Below are positions 38,964 through 48,050 of a stretch of DNA of 64,000 nt, one piece after another. Location: NCBI RefSeq assembly GCF_001043955.1, contig NZ_LABZ01000021.1:1-64000 (forward strand), read 5' to 3'. The DNA is from Methylobacterium tarhaniae (GTDB taxonomy: Bacteria > Pseudomonadota > Alphaproteobacteria > Rhizobiales > Beijerinckiaceae). Position 1 is the stretch's first letter; each line of letters opens with the position of its first letter. The notes beneath the pieces are model-generated. The model was given only the letters and a program-made list of their open reading frames with translations. It searched no databases and was not told the origin of the DNA. A program made the position numbers and the translations under genes.

Positions 38964-40265
38964 TCAGCCGTAGATCGGGAAGCGGTCGGTCAGCGCGTGG
39001 ACTTCGCGCTTGGCCGCTTCCTCGGCGCCTGCATCGCCCGCCTCGCCGGCGCGGTGCAGGCCGTCGAGCACCTGCACGATCAGCTCGCCGACCTTCTTGA
39101 ACTCGGCGACGCCGAAGCCGCGGGAGGTCGCGGCCGGGGTGCCGAGGCGGATGCCGGAGGTGATGGTCGGCTTCTGGGGATCGAACGGCACGCCGTTCTT
39201 GTTGCAGGTGATGCCGGCGCGGGTGAGCGCGGCCTCCGCCGCCTTGCCGGTCAGCTCCTTGGCGCGGAGATCCACCAGCATCAGGTGGTTGTCGGTGCCG
39301 CCGGAGGTGATGTCGTAGCCGCCCGAGATGATCGTGTCGGCGAGCGCCTTGGCGTTCTCCACCACCTGGCGGGCATAGACCTTGAACTCCGGCCGCAGCG
39401 CCTCGCCGAAGGCCACCGCCTTGCCGGCGATGACGTGCATCAGCGGCCCGCCCTGGAGGCCCGGGAAGATCGCCGAGTTGAGCTTCTTGGCCAGCGCCTC
39501 GTCGTTGGTGAGGATCATGCCGCCGCGCGGGCCGCGCAGGGTCTTGTGGGTGGTGGTGGTGACCACGTGGGCGTGCGGGAACGGCGAGGGATGGACGCCG
39601 CCCGCCACGAGGCCGGCGAAGTGCGCCATGTCGACGAAGAAGATGGCGCCGACGCTGTCGGCGATCTCGCGGAACTTGGCGAAGTCCCAGTGGCGCGGAT
39701 AGCCCGAGCCGCCGGCGATGATCACCTTCGGCTTGTGCTCCTGGGCCAGGCGCTCGACCTGCTCCATGTCGATGCGCTGATCCTCGCGGCGCACCGTGTA
39801 GGAGACCGGCTTGAACCACTTGCCCGAGACGTTCGGGGGCGCGCCGTGGGTGAGGTGGCCGCCGGCCGCGAGATCGAGGCCGAGGAAGGTGTCGCCGGGC
39901 TGCATGGTGGCCATGAACACGCCCTGGTTCGCCTGGGAGCCGGAATTCGGCTGCACGTTGGCGAATTCGCAGCCGAACAGGCGCTTGGCGCGCTCGATGG
40001 CGAGGTTCTCGGCGATGTCGACGAACTCGCAGCCGCCGTAATAGCGCCGGCCCGGATAGCCCTCGGCGTATTTGTTGGTGAGAACCGAGCCCTGCGCCTC
40101 GAGCACGGCGCGCGAGACGATGTTCTCCGAGGCGATCAGCTCGATCTCGTGCTGCTGGCGACCGAGCTCCTGCGCGACCGCGCGGGCGAGATCCGGATCG
40201 GCGTCGGCGAGCGACGCGGAGAAGAACGAGTTGGACCGGGTATTGGCGGCGGTGCCCACGCTCAT
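38964..40265 (-). CDS. glyA: Serine hydroxymethyltransferase
   Basis: 433 residues. It interconverts serine and glycine with one-carbon transfer to tetrahydrofolate. In methylotrophs it is also the entry enzyme of the serine cycle. The PLP lysine is Lys241 in [14 protein letters not shown], and [11 protein letters not shown] and [13 protein letters not shown] bind substrate and PLP. Full length, with a clear start at MSVGTAAN. It is preceded by a 511-base region without genes, and followed by a strong terminator. Confidence 0.97.
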   Translation of the reverse strand: MSVGTAANTRSNSFFSASLADADPDLARAVAQELGRQQHEIELIASENIVSRAVLEAQGSVLTNKYAEGYPGRRYYGGCEFVDIAENLAIERAKRLFGCEFANVQPNSGSQANQGVFMATMQPGDTFLGLDLAAGGHLTHGAPPNVSGKWFKPVSYTVRREDQRIDMEQVERLAQEHKPKVIIAGGSGYPRHWDFAKFREIADSVGAIFFVDMAHFAGLVAGGVHPSPFPHAHVVTTTTHKTLRGPRGGMILTNDEALAKKLNSAIFPGLQGGPLMHVIAGKAVAFGEALRPEFKVYARQVVENAKALADTIISGGYDITSGGTDNHLMLVDLRAKELTGKAAEAALTRAGITCNKNGVPFDPQKPTITSGIRLGTPAATSRGFGVAEFKKVGELIVQVLDGLHRAGEAGDAGAEEAAKREVHALTDRFPIYG

Positions 40266-40776
40266 GATGGCCTCGAGGTTCGTCGGGAGCCGCCCGGACG
40301 GAGCGCCGGTGCGGGATAAGCTACTGGGATCGACCGGCTTCTACACGCGGGCGACGGAGGAGTCCAAGGCCGCAGCGGCGGACCTTTGTCTGTGAGCGAC
40401 ATCTGCTGCGGCTCCTGGCCGCGACCTTGCGGCAAGATTCCGGAGCGAGACGTCGAGATCGGGACTCGGGCGCGAAGCGAGCCGGACCGACGTCGCGGAG
40501 CTGAAACCCTCCGCGTCTGTCCGTGGCGGCACAGCGGCGCCCGAAATCCAAACAGCATCGATCATGCGGGACAAAGACGTGGACGAACCCACTCCGTTCT
40601 CTGGTCCCGCACCTGTTCACCTGGATCGCGGACGTCGTTGCACGGCCCCGAACTGGCGGGAGAGGGTGACAATTCCGTCTGACTTGATGGGAAGCTAGGA
40701 TTGAGCGCAATTTGCGTCAAGCGCTCGGCGATTCAGAAAAACTGAAAGCGAGGTCACAAATCTTTTCGGCCGTACT
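40266..40776. other. Gene-free upstream region of glyA
   Basis: 511 bases between glyA and slyX. Short open frames on both strands do not show family-like sequence or consistent codon use. It contains the glyA promoter and a long possible leader. I see no glycine or other known riboswitch motif. Confidence 0.55.
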
Positions 40777-40989
40777 TCAGTAGTGGGGCGGCGGGGGCTC
40801 GTCCCCGCTCTCGGCCGGGCGCTCAGCCATCTCGCGCACCCGCTCGCGCAGGGCGGCGACGTGCCGCGTCAGAGCGTCGATCGCGCTCCATTGCTCGGTG
40901 ACGATGCGGTTCAGGTCCTCGATCGTCGCGTCCTGGTAGGCGATGCGGGCTTCGAGCGCGTCGAGGCGGGTTTCGGGATCGGGGGTCAT
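40777..40989 (-). CDS. slyX: SlyX-like protein
   Basis: 70 residues forming a single coiled coil (TRLDALEARIAYQDATIEDLN and following heptads), with a Pro-rich end PPPPHY typical of SlyX. Function is unknown. The MTPDPE start is used, and an ATG three codons earlier is possible. It lies downstream of the L,D-transpeptidase gene, after that gene's terminator. Confidence 0.85.
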   Translation of the reverse strand: MTPDPETRLDALEARIAYQDATIEDLNRIVTEQWSAIDALTRHVAALRERVREMAERPAESGDEPPPPHY

Positions 40990-41004
40990 GATGTCCACTC
41001 ATGC

Positions 41005-41034
41005 GAAAACGGCCCGGGCTCACGCCCGGGCCGT
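41005..41034 (-). terminator. Terminator of the L,D-transpeptidase gene
   Basis: Arms ACGGCCCGGGC and GCCCGGGCCGT form an 11-bp stem, followed on the minus strand by TTTTCG. Confidence 0.85.
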
Positions 41035-41060
41035 CGTCAGTTCGGGTCGTCGCGCGGCGA

Positions 41061-42350
41061 TCAGTTGGTCTGGTCGTCGTCGGCGTCGGGGTTGAAGTTG
41101 CGCGGGCCGGCAGCGGCGGCAGCCATCGAGGCGGTCGGGGCGCCGGCGCCGTCGCGCTTGTAGATGTCGTCGCGGAACTGCACGAGGCCGTCCGGGGTCG
41201 ACCAGGCGGTGATGTAGGTCCAGTAGACCGGGATCGGCGCGACCGGCCGGGCATCGACCCGCTGGCCGCCCTGGATGATCGCCTCGATCGTGTCCGGGTT
41301 GGCGTTCGGGGTGCCCTGCAAGATCCAGGACACGTATTCGCGCACGTTCTGCACGCGCACGCAGCCCGACGAGACGAAGCGGAAATCGTCGCCGAAGATG
41401 CCCTTGGCCGGCGTGTCGTGCATGTACACGCCGTGCGGGTTCGGGATGTTGATCCGCACGAAGCCCATCGAGTTCAGGTCGACGCCCGGATCCTGGCGGA
41501 AGCGGTAGCGGGTCGCCTCGTCGGAATGCCAGTTGACCTGCGACGGCGGGATCTCGCGGTCGCCGTTGAAGATGCGGATCTTGTTGTCGGTCAGGTAGGC
41601 CGGATCCTTCTGCATCTTCGGGATCAGGTCCTTCTTGATGATCGAGGCCGGCACCGTCCAGTAGGGGTTGAAGTTCACCTCCTGGATCTTGGCGTTCATG
41701 ATCGGCGACTGGCGGTCGATCTTGCCGACGCCGGCGGCGTGGCGGGTCGCGACGTGGTCGCCGTCGACCGTCTCGACGAGGGCCGCCGGGATGTTGACGA
41801 TGACGTAGCGCTCGCCGAGATTGCCCGAATAGGAGCGCAGGCGCACCGCGTTCAGCTCGAGCTGGCGCAGGCGCACGTCCGCCGGCACGTTCATCGCCTG
41901 GACGGTGGTGATGTTCATCGCGCCGGTCTGGTTCAGGCCGTGCCGGGCCTGGAAGCGGCGCACGCCGGCCTCGACATAGGAATCGTAGACCGGCGAGGAG
42001 CCCGCCGCCGGGTCGAGGTCGCCGGAGACGATCAGGCGCTGGCGCAGGGCGGTGACCGCCGGGCTCTTCGAGCCGACGCGCAGGCGCTCGGCGCCCGACA
42101 CGGGCTGCCAGCCGCCGCGGGCCACGATGTCGCGGTAGCGCTCGACCATCTGCTCGGTGGCCGCCAGGGTCTGGGGCGAGAGGATCGGCGTGTTGGAGCG
42201 CTGCACCCGCATCGTCGCGGCGGAATCGTAGTTCTGCGCCCACTCGGCCTGGGCCAGCCCGCCGCCCCGGTCCTGCGCCAGGGCCGGGAGGGCGGCGGCG
42301 GCCAGGAGAGCCAGGCCGAGCGAACCGGTGAGGGAAACGCGTGTCAGCAT
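41061..42350 (-). CDS. L,D-transpeptidase with peptidoglycan-binding domain (YcbB-like)
   Basis: 429 residues. A signal peptide (1-25, ending ALAQ) leads to a peptidoglycan-binding helical region (VTALRQRLIVSGDL, VRRFQARHGLNQTGAMN) and a YkuD catalytic domain. YMHDTPAK supplies the His, and VSSGCVRVQN holds the nucleophile (about Cys330). The enzyme makes 3-3 cross-links in peptidoglycan, which are abundant in Hyphomicrobiales. The start is chosen at the signal peptide. It has its own terminator. Confidence 0.93.
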   Translation of the reverse strand: MLTRVSLTGSLGLALLAAAALPALAQDRGGGLAQAEWAQNYDSAATMRVQRSNTPILSPQTLAATEQMVERYRDIVARGGWQPVSGAERLRVGSKSPAVTALRQRLIVSGDLDPAAGSSPVYDSYVEAGVRRFQARHGLNQTGAMNITTVQAMNVPADVRLRQLELNAVRLRSYSGNLGERYVIVNIPAALVETVDGDHVATRHAAGVGKIDRQSPIMNAKIQEVNFNPYWTVPASIIKKDLIPKMQKDPAYLTDNKIRIFNGDREIPPSQVNWHSDEATRYRFRQDPGVDLNSMGFVRINIPNPHGVYMHDTPAKGIFGDDFRFVSSGCVRVQNVREYVSWILQGTPNANPDTIEAIIQGGQRVDARPVAPIPVYWTYITAWSTPDGLVQFRDDIYKRDGAGAPTASMAAAAAGPRNFNPDADDDQTN

Positions 42351-42616
42351 GGGAATTCTGCTCTCGAACCTCTGACGCGGGACGATCGACGGCGACAGAC
42401 TTTCCGCTGCCGTGTTGCGCCCCATTCTATGGCCCGTGACGGTGCCGGGATGCGGTTAAGACACTATGAGGAGCGGGCCAGATTGTGGCGCCGGGCAGGC
42501 ACCGCCGTGGAGCTTGGGCATAGCCTGTGGACTGCGGTAATTGTGCAACGCGCGGTCGGGGGGAGCGGTCTCTCCCGGCCGTAGCGGAACCCGGTCGCCT
42601 CGGCTATGTCTGGCGC

Positions 42617-42982
42617 ATGGGCGATCTCGGGCAGGCATCGGGCAGGAGGGTCGCGCGCTGGCGCGCGGTCGCCGCCGTGCTGTCGCTCTACGGGCTGGTG
42701 CTGCAGGCCTTCCTCACCGGCCTCAACCCGGTTCCGGTCGCGGCGGGCGCCGGCATCCTCTGCCCGTCGCATCAGGCCCCGGCGGGGAGCGAACCGCTCG
42801 CGCACGCCCATGCCTGCTGCACGCTCGGCTGTCCGGCCCCGCTCACCCCGCCGCGACCGGCGACGGCGCAGGCCTGGCCGCCGCGGGCCGCCATCGTCCT
42901 GTCCTGGTCCTTCGCGGTGGAGACCCTGGCTCGCGGGCCGTCCGCCCGCTCCGCCTCCGCCCGCGGTCCGCCTGCCGCGTGA
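42617..42982 (+). CDS. DUF2946-like small membrane/periplasmic protein
   Basis: 121 residues. The basic start (RRVARWRAVAA) and one hydrophobic helix (VLSLYGLVLQAFLTGLNPVP) act as a signal anchor. After it come LCPSHQ and HAHACCTLGCPAP, a His/Cys cluster of the kind found in DUF2946 proteins beside copper genes. The C-terminus has a second weak helix. Metal binding is inferred from the Cys/His cluster. It precedes the YcnI-PCu(A)C fusion gene by 61 bases, so a shared copper role is likely. Confidence 0.7.
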   Translation: MGDLGQASGRRVARWRAVAAVLSLYGLVLQAFLTGLNPVPVAAGAGILCPSHQAPAGSEPLAHAHACCTLGCPAPLTPPRPATAQAWPPRAAIVLSWSFAVETLARGPSARSASARGPPAA

Positions 42983-43043
42983 CGCTCCGTCGGGCAGCGC
43001 CGCTGCTCTCACCCGTCACGCGACTTGCCGGATCCGACTCCCC

Positions 43044-44021
43044 ATGACCTTCCCGCTCCGCGCCGGCCTCGCCGCCGCCTTGTCTCTCGTTGCCGCCCCC
43101 GCCCTCGCCCACGCGGTGCTCGCCGTCACGCAGGCGAGCCCGAACCAGACCTATCGGGGCGTGGTCCAGATCGGCCATGGCTGCGACGGCAAGGCCACGA
43201 CCGGCCTCACCGTCACGATTCCCGAGGGCGTGATCGCGGCCAAGCCCATGCCGAAGGCCGGCTGGCAGCTCACGACCGTGAAGGGCGCCTATGCCCGCCC
43301 CTACCCGTCGCATCACGGCGCGGTGTCGGAGGGCGTGAAGGAGATCGCCTGGAGAGGCGGCTCCCTGCCCGACGACCAGTACGACGAGTTCGTGTTCCAG
43401 GCCCGCCTCACCGACGCGGTGGCTCCCGGCGGCACGGTCTACTTCCCGGTGCGCCAGGAATGCGACGGCGCCGTCGTCGACTGGCGCGAGGTGCCGGCCC
43501 CGGGCCAGTCCGCCCGCGACCTGAAATCCCCGGCTCCGGGCGTGCGCATCGTGGCCGCGGCCGCGGCCGCGCCGGCCGGTGCCGCGCCGGCCGGTTCCGC
43601 CTCGATCAAGGCCGGCGACCTCACCGTCACGGCGCCGTGGATCCGCGCCACCCCCGGCGGCGCCAAGGTGGCGGGCGGCTATCTTCAGGTCACCAATACG
43701 GGCAAGGAGCCCGACCGTCTGGTCTCGGCCTCGATCCCGCTGGCGGCCCGGGGCGAGGTGCACCAGATGGCGATGGACAAGGGCGTGGCGAAGATGGCGC
43801 CGGTGGAAGCGGGCCTCGTCATCAAGCCCGGCGAGACCGTGGTGCTCAAGCCCGGCGGCTACCACCTGATGTTCATGGACCTGACCGGCCCGGTGAAGGC
43901 CGGCGACACCCTCGACGGCACCCTGACCTTCGCCCGCGCCGGGACGGTGCCGGTGCGCTTCGCGGTCGGTGCCATCGGCGCGGCGGCCCCGGAGGCCGGG
44001 GGCGGGCACCAGCACCACTGA
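43044..44021 (+). CDS. Copper-binding YcnI (DUF1775) - PCu(A)C fusion
   Basis: 325 residues, exported. Signal cleavage after ALA at 22 would leave His23 as the mature N-terminus, and Trp147 lies in VVDWREVP. These match the His-brace and Trp of B. subtilis YcnI. A PAG-rich linker (about 170-187) leads to a PCu(A)C chaperone domain with copper ligands His240, Met251, His274 and Met276 (GEVHQM, KMAP, GYHLMFM). PCu(A)C delivers Cu(I) to cytochrome oxidase. YcnI is a Cu(II) protein. The fusion suggests periplasmic copper capture and hand-over in one chain. It ends with a GGGHQHH tail. Confidence 0.92.
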   Translation: MTFPLRAGLAAALSLVAAPALAHAVLAVTQASPNQTYRGVVQIGHGCDGKATTGLTVTIPEGVIAAKPMPKAGWQLTTVKGAYARPYPSHHGAVSEGVKEIAWRGGSLPDDQYDEFVFQARLTDAVAPGGTVYFPVRQECDGAVVDWREVPAPGQSARDLKSPAPGVRIVAAAAAAPAGAAPAGSASIKAGDLTVTAPWIRATPGGAKVAGGYLQVTNTGKEPDRLVSASIPLAARGEVHQMAMDKGVAKMAPVEAGLVIKPGETVVLKPGGYHLMFMDLTGPVKAGDTLDGTLTFARAGTVPVRFAVGAIGAAAPEAGGGHQHH

Positions 44022-44157
44022 GGGCGAGCCGCCGGACCTGTGACGCGTCGGTAACGGCGGCGGCGGACCGCTCGACGTGTCCGCCACTTCCGCCCGGCTC
44101 GGCCGTTATGCCTTGGACGGACCGGCGCCCTGCCGGCCGCGCCCCGGAGTGACGATC

Positions 44158-44427
44158 ATGAAGCTCAGGCTCCTCGCCGCCCTCGCTGTCTCGACATTCG
44201 CGCTCGCCGGCGCCGCCGAGGCACAGGGCATTCCCGGCGGGATGCAGCGCGGCGCCCGCGAGGGCAACCGCGTCGCCGGCCCGGTCGGCGGCATCGTGGG
44301 CGGGGCGGTCGGTGGGGCCGTCGGCGGCGTCAACGGCGTGCTCGGCATCGATCCGGGCCGGCGCGCCTACCGCACCCACATGCGCGGGCGGCATTATCAT
44401 CACCGTCGGCACCGGCATTACCGCTGA
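44158..44427 (+). CDS. Small secreted glycine-zipper protein, His/Arg-rich tail
   Basis: 89 residues with a signal peptide (1-23, ending AEAQG). The centre is a glycine zipper (GGIVGGAVGGAVGGVNGV), and the tail is rich in His, Arg and Tyr (GRHYHHRRHRHYR). The zipper suggests membrane or outer-membrane association. The His tail could bind metal, which would fit the copper genes 140 bases upstream, but this is inference. I know no named family. Confidence 0.65.
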   Translation: MKLRLLAALAVSTFALAGAAEAQGIPGGMQRGAREGNRVAGPVGGIVGGAVGGAVGGVNGVLGIDPGRRAYRTHMRGRHYHHRRHRHYR

Positions 44428-44502
44428 GGATCGCGCCGGGTGGGCGAGGCTTCGTCGTCCGCCCGGCACTCGGCCAGAGCGAGATCGATCTTTCTAAGGC
44501 CG

Positions 44503-44560
44503 TCCGATTTGTAGACTTTGCTTCTACCGGATGGTCGAGAGGCCCATCCGCACAGCAAAA
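44503..44560 (+). promoter_or_regulatory. Structured leader upstream of metY with mutually exclusive stems
   Basis: Stem A pairs TCCG/CGGA and GTAGA/TCTAC (44503-44531) around loop CTTTGCT. Stem B pairs CGGATGG (44528-44534) with CCATCCG (44544-44550) and shares bases with stem A, so they exclude each other. AGCAAA (44554-44559) can pair with the loop to form a pseudoknot. The GATTT-N7-TTGC spacing recalls class II SAM riboswitches, but other conserved parts are missing and it is 100 bases from the start codon. Confidence 0.3.
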
Positions 44561-44604
44561 AGTTCGGTTTTACTGAGCCTACAGGTCTACGGCGGCGCTT
44601 GACC

Positions 44605-44640
44605 CTCTGGCCTCCGGGGTCCTAATCACGTCGGCCAGAG
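44605..44640 (+). promoter_or_regulatory. Hairpin just before metY
   Basis: Arms CTCTGGCC (44605-44612) and GGCCAGAG (44633-44640) enclose a 20-base loop. It ends 18 bases before the metY start and could affect translation. Confidence 0.4.
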
Positions 44641-44658
44641 ACGACGCCCGAGGACGCC

Positions 44659-45936
44659 ATGACCGACCGCCAGCCCGGCTTCAACACCCTCGCGATCCAT
44701 GCCGGCGCGGCGCCGGACGCCGCCACCGGCGCCCGGGCGACGCCGATCTACCAGACCACCTCGTTCGTGTTCGACGACGTCGATCACGCCGCCTCGCTGT
44801 TCGGGCTGCAGGCCTTCGGCAACATCTACAGCCGCATCACCAACCCGACCAATGCGGTGCTCGAAGAGCGCATCGCGGCCCTGGAGGGCGGCACCGCCGC
44901 CGTCGCGGTGGCCTCCGGCCACGCCGCCGAGTTCCTGGTGATGCACGCCCTGATGCAGCCGGGCGACGAGTTCATCGCCGCCAACAAGCTGTACGGCGGC
45001 TCGATCAACCAGTTCAACCACTCCTACAAGAACTTCGGCTGGAACGTCGTCTGGGCCGACACCGACGATCCGGCTTCGTTCGAGGCGGCGATCACCCCGC
45101 GCACCAAGGCGATCTTCATCGAGTCGATCGCCAATCCGGGCGGCGTCATCACCGACATCGCGGCGATCGCGGCGGTGGCCAAGCGGCACAACATCCCGCT
45201 CGTCGTCGACAACACCATGGCGACGCCGTACCTGATCCGCCCGTTCGAGCACGGCGCCGACATCGTGGTCCACTCGGCCACCAAGTTCCTCGGCGGCCAC
45301 GGCAACTCGATCGGCGGACTGATCGTCGACGGCGGCTCGTTCACTTGGGCGGGCGACGCCCGCTACCCGATGCTGTCGCAGCCGCGGCCGGAATATGCCG
45401 GCATGGTCCTGTCCGAGACCTTCGGCAATTTCGGCTTCGCCATCGCCGTGCGGGTGCTGGGCCTGCGCGACCTCGGGCCGGCGCTGTCGCCGTTCAACGC
45501 CTTCCTGATCATCAACGGCATCGAGACCCTGCCGCTGCGCATGCAGCGCCATTCCGACAACGCCAAGACGGTCGCCGAGCACCTGAGCCGCCACCCGGCG
45601 GTGGCCTGGGTGAGCTATCCGGGCCTCGAGACCGACCGCTACCACCAGCTGCACAAGCGATACTGCCCGCACGGCGCCGGCGCGGTGTTCACCTTCGGCC
45701 TGAAGGGCGGCTACGAGGCCGGCGTGGCCCTGGTCTCGAACCTCAAGCTGTTCTCGCACCTGGCCAATATCGGCGACACCCGCTCGCTGGTGATCCACCC
45801 GGCCTCGACCACCCACCGCCAGCTCACCGACGAGCAGAAGACCCGGGCCGGCGCCGGCCCGGAGGTGGTGCGCCTCTCCGTCGGCATCGAGGATCCGCGC
45901 GACCTGATCGCCGACCTCGACCAGGCGCTCGCCTGA
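44659..45936 (+). CDS. metY: O-acetylhomoserine sulfhydrylase
   Basis: 425 residues, a PLP enzyme that makes homocysteine from O-acetylhomoserine and sulfide. The PLP lysine is Lys209 in [22 protein letters not shown] and [10 protein letters not shown] hold the substrate and phosphate contacts, and RPEYAGM is typical of MetY rather than MetB. It is preceded by a structured leader and followed by a terminator hairpin. The HWE kinase, response regulator and a second member of the same family follow on the same strand. Confidence 0.94.
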   Translation: MTDRQPGFNTLAIHAGAAPDAATGARATPIYQTTSFVFDDVDHAASLFGLQAFGNIYSRITNPTNAVLEERIAALEGGTAAVAVASGHAAEFLVMHALMQPGDEFIAANKLYGGSINQFNHSYKNFGWNVVWADTDDPASFEAAITPRTKAIFIESIANPGGVITDIAAIAAVAKRHNIPLVVDNTMATPYLIRPFEHGADIVVHSATKFLGGHGNSIGGLIVDGGSFTWAGDARYPMLSQPRPEYAGMVLSETFGNFGFAIAVRVLGLRDLGPALSPFNAFLIINGIETLPLRMQRHSDNAKTVAEHLSRHPAVAWVSYPGLETDRYHQLHKRYCPHGAGAVFTFGLKGGYEAGVALVSNLKLFSHLANIGDTRSLVIHPASTTHRQLTDEQKTRAGAGPEVVRLSVGIEDPRDLIADLDQALA

Positions 45937-45946
45937 GGCACGCTGC

Positions 45947-45975
45947 GGGGCCCGGCCGCACGGCAGCCGGGCCCC
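45947..45975 (+). terminator. Hairpin after metY
   Basis: Arms GGGGCCCGGC and GCCGGGCCCC pair perfectly over 10 bases around a 9-base loop. No T-run follows. Confidence 0.55.
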
Positions 45976-46153
45976 TCCCCGCGACGGCCCGGTGCCGCCG
46001 GCACCGCTTCCGCTAGGGATCTGCCGTTAGGGAATTGGCGGCACAGGAAAAATTCCCGCAAGCATTGCGGCCAAGCCTGCTCCCGTGATCTACTGACCGC
46101 GACCAGTTTCGGCGCCGGGTGAGCCGCGGCTCCCGGCCTTCGGCGCCGTCGGG

Positions 46154-47365
46154 ATGAATGCCGCCCGGGCGGGTCTGGAGGCTGGTGCGATGGTCGCCCG
46201 CGACACCGACGCCGAACGCGCCTCCAGCGTCGAGACGGCGCGCCAGCAGGCGATCCGCGAGGAGATCGCCCGCCTGCGCGCCCTGCTTCACGAAGCCAGG
46301 CCGCCTCACGAAGCGCGGACGCCCACCGGTGAGGTCGACCGAGCCGCCTCGCCCGCCGAGTGGGAGGCGCGCCTCGCCACCGCCGAGGACCTGAATGCCC
46401 GCCTGCGGGCGAGCGAGGCCTTCACCGCCCGGCTCCTGGCCGCGAGCCGCGACAGCATCCAGGTGCTCGCCCTCGACGGCACGGTGCAGTGGCTGACCGA
46501 AGCGGGCCGCCTCGACGCGGCGGCGATCGGCAGCACCTGGGCCGCATCCTGGCCGGAGCCCGGCGACCGGATCGCCGCCGAGGTGGCGCTCGCCGCCGCC
46601 CGTGCCGGCCGCACCGGCCGCTTCCGCGCGCCCTCGGGCCCGCGCGAGGCCATGCGCTGGTGGGACGTGGTGGTTTCGCCGATCCAGGGGCCCGACGGCA
46701 TCCCCGAGCGCCTGCTCGCGGTGGCTCGCGACGTGACCGAGGCGCACCGCGCCGAGGAGCAGCAGGCGCTGCTGATGCAGGAGATGGCGCACCGCCTGAA
46801 GAACACCCTGGCGCTGGTCCAGGCGGTCGCGGCCCAGACCCTGCGCAGCGCCCCCAGCCTCGAATCGGCGATGGACGCCTTCAACGGCCGCCTGATGGCG
46901 CTGTCGGATGCGCACGACGTGCTGATCCGCGGGGCCTGGGCGGAAGCCGACCTCGCGGCGGTCGTCGAGGGCGCGATGGCGCCGCACATCGACGCGATGG
47001 ATGGCCGCTTCGCCGCCGCCGGTCCCCGGGTCGGCCTCGGACCCCGCTCGGTCCTGACCCTGTCGCTGATGCTGCACGAGCTCGCCACCAACGCGGCGAA
47101 GTACGGCGCCCTGTCGAGCCCGACCGGCCGCGTCGCCGTCACCTGGGCGCTGGCGGGAGAGGCCGAGGCGATGCTGCACCTGCGCTGGGAGGAGAGCGGC
47201 GGCCCGCCCGTCGTGCCGCCTCGCCGCGGCGGGTTCGGCTCGCGGCTGATCGAGCGCAGCCTAGTGCACAGCTTCGGTGGCCGGGTCAGCCTGCGCTTCC
47301 CCCGCGAGGGCGCCGTGATGGACCTCGAAGCGCCGCTCGCCGCGATGCAGGACGGGACGGCCTAG
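46154..47365 (+). CDS. HWE-family sensor histidine kinase
   Basis: 403 residues, cytoplasmic, with no membrane segment. Residues 25-90 are a coiled coil, and about 95-200 form a PAS-like sensor (SIQVLALDGTVQWLTEAG ... VVSPIQGPDG). The kinase core has phospho-acceptor His213 (QEMAHRLKNTLALVQ), the HELATNAAKYG N-box (His307, Asn312) and WEES at 344-347, which give the HWE family its name. Such kinases often act in light, redox or general stress pathways in Hyphomicrobiales. The RR gene follows after 168 bases. It lies between two methionine genes. Confidence 0.93.
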   Translation: MNAARAGLEAGAMVARDTDAERASSVETARQQAIREEIARLRALLHEARPPHEARTPTGEVDRAASPAEWEARLATAEDLNARLRASEAFTARLLAASRDSIQVLALDGTVQWLTEAGRLDAAAIGSTWAASWPEPGDRIAAEVALAAARAGRTGRFRAPSGPREAMRWWDVVVSPIQGPDGIPERLLAVARDVTEAHRAEEQQALLMQEMAHRLKNTLALVQAVAAQTLRSAPSLESAMDAFNGRLMALSDAHDVLIRGAWAEADLAAVVEGAMAPHIDAMDGRFAAAGPRVGLGPRSVLTLSLMLHELATNAAKYGALSSPTGRVAVTWALAGEAEAMLHLRWEESGGPPVVPPRRGGFGSRLIERSLVHSFGGRVSLRFPREGAVMDLEAPLAAMQDGTA

Positions 47366-47533
47366 CACCCTGCGAGACGGCACGACATGACCGCCCGAAA
47401 CGGGACCTCGCGGGCGGATCCGGGGGCGGGACCGGCTGACGCTGCGTCCGCGGCCACGCTTGACCCCCGGCATGCGGACCCATAGGCAGCACCATTCGGC
47501 AGCAACCTTTCGCCCCCGCCTGCATTGCCCGCG

Positions 47534-47968
47534 ATGACATCTGACCCGGACCGACACCCCCAGGATTCCCGTCAGGACGGGCCCGACCCCGCCTGCGACG
47601 CCGCCCCGGTGGTGCTCCTCGTCGAGGATGACGGCCTGCTGCTGATGGAGGCCGCCGACACCCTGGCGGAGGCCGGCTTCACCGTGCTGGAGGCGCCCCA
47701 TGCCGACCAGGCCCTCAAGGTGCTGGAGAGCCGGCCCGACGTCGAGGTGCTGATGACCGACGTCGACATGCCGCTCGGCTCGATGAACGGCTTCGCCCTC
47801 GCCCGCCTCGTCTCCCGGCGCTGGCCGCGCATTCCGGTGCTGGTGGTCTCCGGCATGGGCAGCCCGGGGCCCCACGACATGCCGCCGGGGGCGCGCTTCA
47901 TCCCCAAGCCCTACGCGCCCTCGGCCCTGGTGCGGACGCTGCACGACACCGTGCGCCGCGCCGCCTGA
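47534..47968 (+). CDS. Single-domain response regulator
   Basis: 144 residues. After a polar 25-residue start comes one receiver domain: VLLVEDDGLLL acid pocket, phospho-acceptor Asp76 in MTDVDMP, and Lys125 in FIPKPY. It has no output domain, so it probably acts by protein contact or as a phosphate sink, as single-domain regulators of HWE kinases commonly do. A TTG three codons upstream is open but less likely. It is the probable partner of the HWE kinase. Confidence 0.92.
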   Translation: MTSDPDRHPQDSRQDGPDPACDAAPVVLLVEDDGLLLMEAADTLAEAGFTVLEAPHADQALKVLESRPDVEVLMTDVDMPLGSMNGFALARLVSRRWPRIPVLVVSGMGSPGPHDMPPGARFIPKPYAPSALVRTLHDTVRRAA

Positions 47969-47993
47969 GCTGTGATGTTGTCGCAGATTTTTG

Positions 47994-48031
47994 TCGCAGA
48001 ACCGGCCACCACTTTTGCGAAATCTGCTTAG
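47994..48031 (+). repeat. Intergenic repeat, copy A, in front of the second metY-like gene
   Basis: A 38-base element (TCGCAGAACCGGC ... TTTTGCG ... TCTGCTTAG) nearly identical to the one at 56448-56485. It lies 20 bases before the start codon and contributes to its leader. Confidence 0.8.
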
Positions 48032-48050
48032 CCTTCCACGGACGACCCCG

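Noticed and set aside
40341..40592. Short minus-strand open frame (83 codons) upstream of glyA
   Set aside because: Codon use and sequence are not convincing, and there is no good ribosome-binding site.
44428..44658. A canonical class II SAM riboswitch before metY
   Set aside because: The conserved segment after stem P1 and the position next to the ribosome-binding site are missing. Reported only as a structured leader.
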